Assembly (NCBI RefSeq): GCF_049366555.1
Contig: NZ_JBMMGT010000013.1
Span: 1 to 64,000 of the forward strand
Direction of reading: 5' to 3'
DNA from: Avibacterium volantium_A
GTDB taxonomy: Bacteria; Pseudomonadota; Gammaproteobacteria; Enterobacterales; Pasteurellaceae
Length of the DNA stretch: 64,000 nt
The position numbers and the translations under genes were made by a program. The notes under the pieces were generated by a model. It had not been told where the DNA came from. It saw nothing but the letters and a program-made list of their open reading frames with translations, and searched no databases. This document shows positions 62,496 through 64,000 of the stretch, one piece after another; the first letter of the stretch is position 1; each line of letters starts with the position of its first letter.

Positions 62496-63232
62496 AACCA
62501 AATATCTCCACGCGAACTTGGGGTTTGCCACTGAGATTGGTCTAAATATTGTTGCTGCACCCAAAATAACGCATTATCACTATATTTTTCTGCAAGATCG
62601 CCACGTTTTTCAGAGCAATGTAAGCTAAGTTGATATTGGTTGCCTTTTTCTACTACTAAGGCTAACGCATAACCAAAAGGCTGACGCACCACAGGTTCGG
62701 CATTATATTGTTCTGCCAATGGGGATTCTGCAACCACCACAAGCACGCGTTCTTGCCCTTCTTGCAACAATAAATAAGCCTCAAGCAATGCCACTTCCAA
62801 ATTATCTTGTTGTGCCATAATTGCCGTGGTTTCTGCTTTGACTTGGCGCATTTCCGACCATTGCCCCACCAGCGCATTATGCACAGATAAATTGAATGAA
62901 GTCGGTGAAACATCACCCTCTGTTAAAAGACTATGCCAAAGGGCAAAGTTTCGATTGATTTCGCTATTGGCAGAGGCATAAACCACAGGGATATTTGGTT
63001 GTTCTTCCATAAGATCCCAAGCGGCTTCAAAAAATAAGCGAGCCAGCTCACTTAAACGTCGCCGTTTTAAAGGGGGAAGAAAGGCTAACTTAGGTGCAAA
63101 AGGCTGCCATAAATGGCTATTCTTCGCCCAATGAGCTTCGCCTAATTGCCAATCTTGGCGAGAAAGTTCACGGTTAGTAATCACTTTCCAGCCACGCAAG
63201 GAAAAATTAAACTGACAAATTTCGGTGTTCAT
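62480..63232 (-). CDS. Ketosynthase-like chain-length factor (ApeC-like)
   Basis: A 250-residue beta-ketoacyl-synthase-like protein, much shorter than a full ketosynthase. It lacks the nucleophilic cysteine; the matching region reads SFNLSVHNALVGQ. This fits the chain-length-factor partner (ApeC) that pairs with ApeO. It is the first clearly biosynthetic gene of the operon. Confidence 0.83.
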   Translation of the reverse strand: MNTEICQFNFSLRGWKVITNRELSRQDWQLGEAHWAKNSHLWQPFAPKLAFLPPLKRRRLSELARLFFEAAWDLMEEQPNIPVVYASANSEINRNFALWHSLLTEGDVSPTSFNLSVHNALVGQWSEMRQVKAETTAIMAQQDNLEVALLEAYLLLQEGQERVLVVVAESPLAEQYNAEPVVRQPFGYALALVVEKGNQYQLSLHCSEKRGDLAEKYSDNALFWVQQQYLDQSQWQTPSSRGDIWLWQKN

Positions 63233-63238
63233 TGATTA

Positions 63239-63634
63239 TCATCTAAATAATTTGTTAATCATTACATCAGTTTGGCTTTGTAAATCCAGCTTCACTCGCT
63301 CTTGGCGCTTGTTATACACAGCAAGACCAACAATTCGTTTATTTTGCTCAACGGTCAAACGAGCTCGACCAATAATAGCGCGGTTGTTACGCAAGCTTAC
63401 TCTTAATACAGAACTACAGTTTACTAATTCATTTGGTTTAGCAAAATATGCACGAATTCCACGCTTTTGCAAACTCGTCAAAATGGCATTAGAAAAGCCG
63501 ACTGGAGCGTGTTTCAAATCTGCGGTAACACATAATGGCTGTTTTAACAAGGGCACAGGGACTGGCACGGGATCTGCTGAAATACACCCCGTTAAAACGA
63601 ACGCTAATGCGCTTATTGCCAGTAGTTTTTTCAT
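63239..63634 (-). CDS. Small lipoprotein, first of a tandem pair
   Basis: A 131-residue lipoprotein with signal peptide KKLLAISALAFVLTGCIS (cysteine at about residue 17) and a conserved domain SNAILTSLQKRGIRAYFAKP, ending SQTDVMINKLF. The start at 63634 follows AAGGA at 7 bases. It ends 6 bases before the chain-length-factor gene and shares an operon with it or just precedes it. Function is unknown. It is about half identical in its C-terminal domain to the next ORF. Confidence 0.7.
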   Translation of the reverse strand: MKKLLAISALAFVLTGCISADPVPVPVPLLKQPLCVTADLKHAPVGFSNAILTSLQKRGIRAYFAKPNELVNCSSVLRVSLRNNRAIIGRARLTVEQNKRIVGLAVYNKRQERVKLDLQSQTDVMINKLFR

Positions 63635-63700
63635 TGTCAAATCCTTCAAATATTTACTCAGGAAGAAACTCAGTGAATTAATAATAAGAACTAAGGAATA

Positions 63701-64000
63701 TTATTGAAATAATTCATTAATCATTAAGTCTGTTTGACCTTGCAAGCCCACTTCTTTTACACGCTCTGCTTCATCGCCACGTCTTTTGTATGTGATAGAG
63801 CCAAGCACTTGCTTATCTTGCACAACAGTTAAACGCGCACGGGCAATAATGGTGCGATTACCGCGAACAGCTGCTTTTAAAATTGATGTACAGCCTGCTA
63901 GTTCACGTGATTTAACAAAATTTGCCTTAATGCCACGTTTCTTTAAGCTCGCTAAAATCGCGTCAGCAAAATCTTCAGGGGCTTTTCGTAAATCAGTGGT
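63701..64000 (-). CDS. Small lipoprotein-like protein, second of the pair (5' end outside window)
   Basis: The last 99 codons of a paralogue of the preceding gene are readable: ending VGLQGQTDLMINELFQ, with SLKKRGIKANFVKSRELAGC and AAVRGNRTIIARARLTVVQD matching segments of the first copy. The signal peptide lies beyond position 64000. It reflects a tandem duplication. Confidence 0.75.
   Translation of the reverse strand, partial: TTDLRKAPEDFADAILASLKKRGIKANFVKSRELAGCTSILKAAVRGNRTIIARARLTVVQDKQVLGSITYKRRGDEAERVKEVGLQGQTDLMINELFQ

Overview
The window comes from a naturally competent member of the Pasteurellaceae of the Haemophilus influenzae / Pasteurella multocida type. The 9-base uptake core AAGTGCGGT (or its complement) occurs about 30 times between 10.1 and 60.9 kb, comM and nadR are present, and gene order and protein sequence resemble Haemophilus and enteric bacteria. 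The species cannot be named from the sequence alone.

Layout. 1-8.7 kb: the spc operon (rplN to rpmJ, including secY) and the alpha operon (rpsM, rpsK, rpsD, rpoA, rplQ), each with a recognisable promoter, ending in a clear terminator. 8.9-15 kb: ribB behind an FMN riboswitch, ubiK, nadR with a coupled phosphoesterase, comM and engB. 14.9-17.1 kb: a small decayed island with a ParE/RelE-type toxin-antitoxin pair (toxin frameshifted), a DNA-binding regulator with repeat operators, and a broken DNA methyltransferase gene. 17.2-22.4 kb: icd, rluE-nudJ, a yagU-like gene, and yqgF/ruvX-algH-rsmE.

22.4-34.6 kb: a type I restriction-modification island. One complete hsdS and hsdM are transcribed together. 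hsdR lies upstream, behind a single-TRD S-like gene. GIY-YIG, Schlafen/AlbA-type and truncated RhuM genes are inserted between hsdR and hsdS. Beyond hsdM lie a tyrosine recombinase gene and two promoterless hsdS cassettes facing each other. One cassette is a 497-bp exact copy of the second target-recognition half of the active hsdS, and the other encodes a different recognition domain bounded by the same short arms. This looks like a specificity-switching (phasevarion-type) locus and is the most interesting system in the window.

34.7-45.8 kb: recO (apparently with an AUC start), rlmD, relA, dgkA, fba, pgk, an RNase T2, a YfhL-type ferredoxin, a YfiF-type SPOUT methyltransferase and pssA. 45.9-46.9 kb: a decayed IS3-family element.

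47.0-63.2 kb: a 17-gene, tightly overlapping minus-strand operon for an aryl-polyene (APE) type lipid pigment. It encodes two acyl carrier proteins, two ketosynthases plus a chain-length-factor-like subunit, a ketoreductase, dehydratases, two AMP ligases (one fused to a dehydratase domain), two acyltransferases, a glycosyltransferase, a thioesterase, a LolA-like protein, an MMPL exporter, a lipoprotein and a flavin halogenase/oxidase-like enzyme. Together these would activate a starter, build and reduce the polyene on a carrier protein, and attach and move the product to the outer membrane. Two tandem paralogous lipoprotein genes sit at the upstream end of the operon, the second running off the window.
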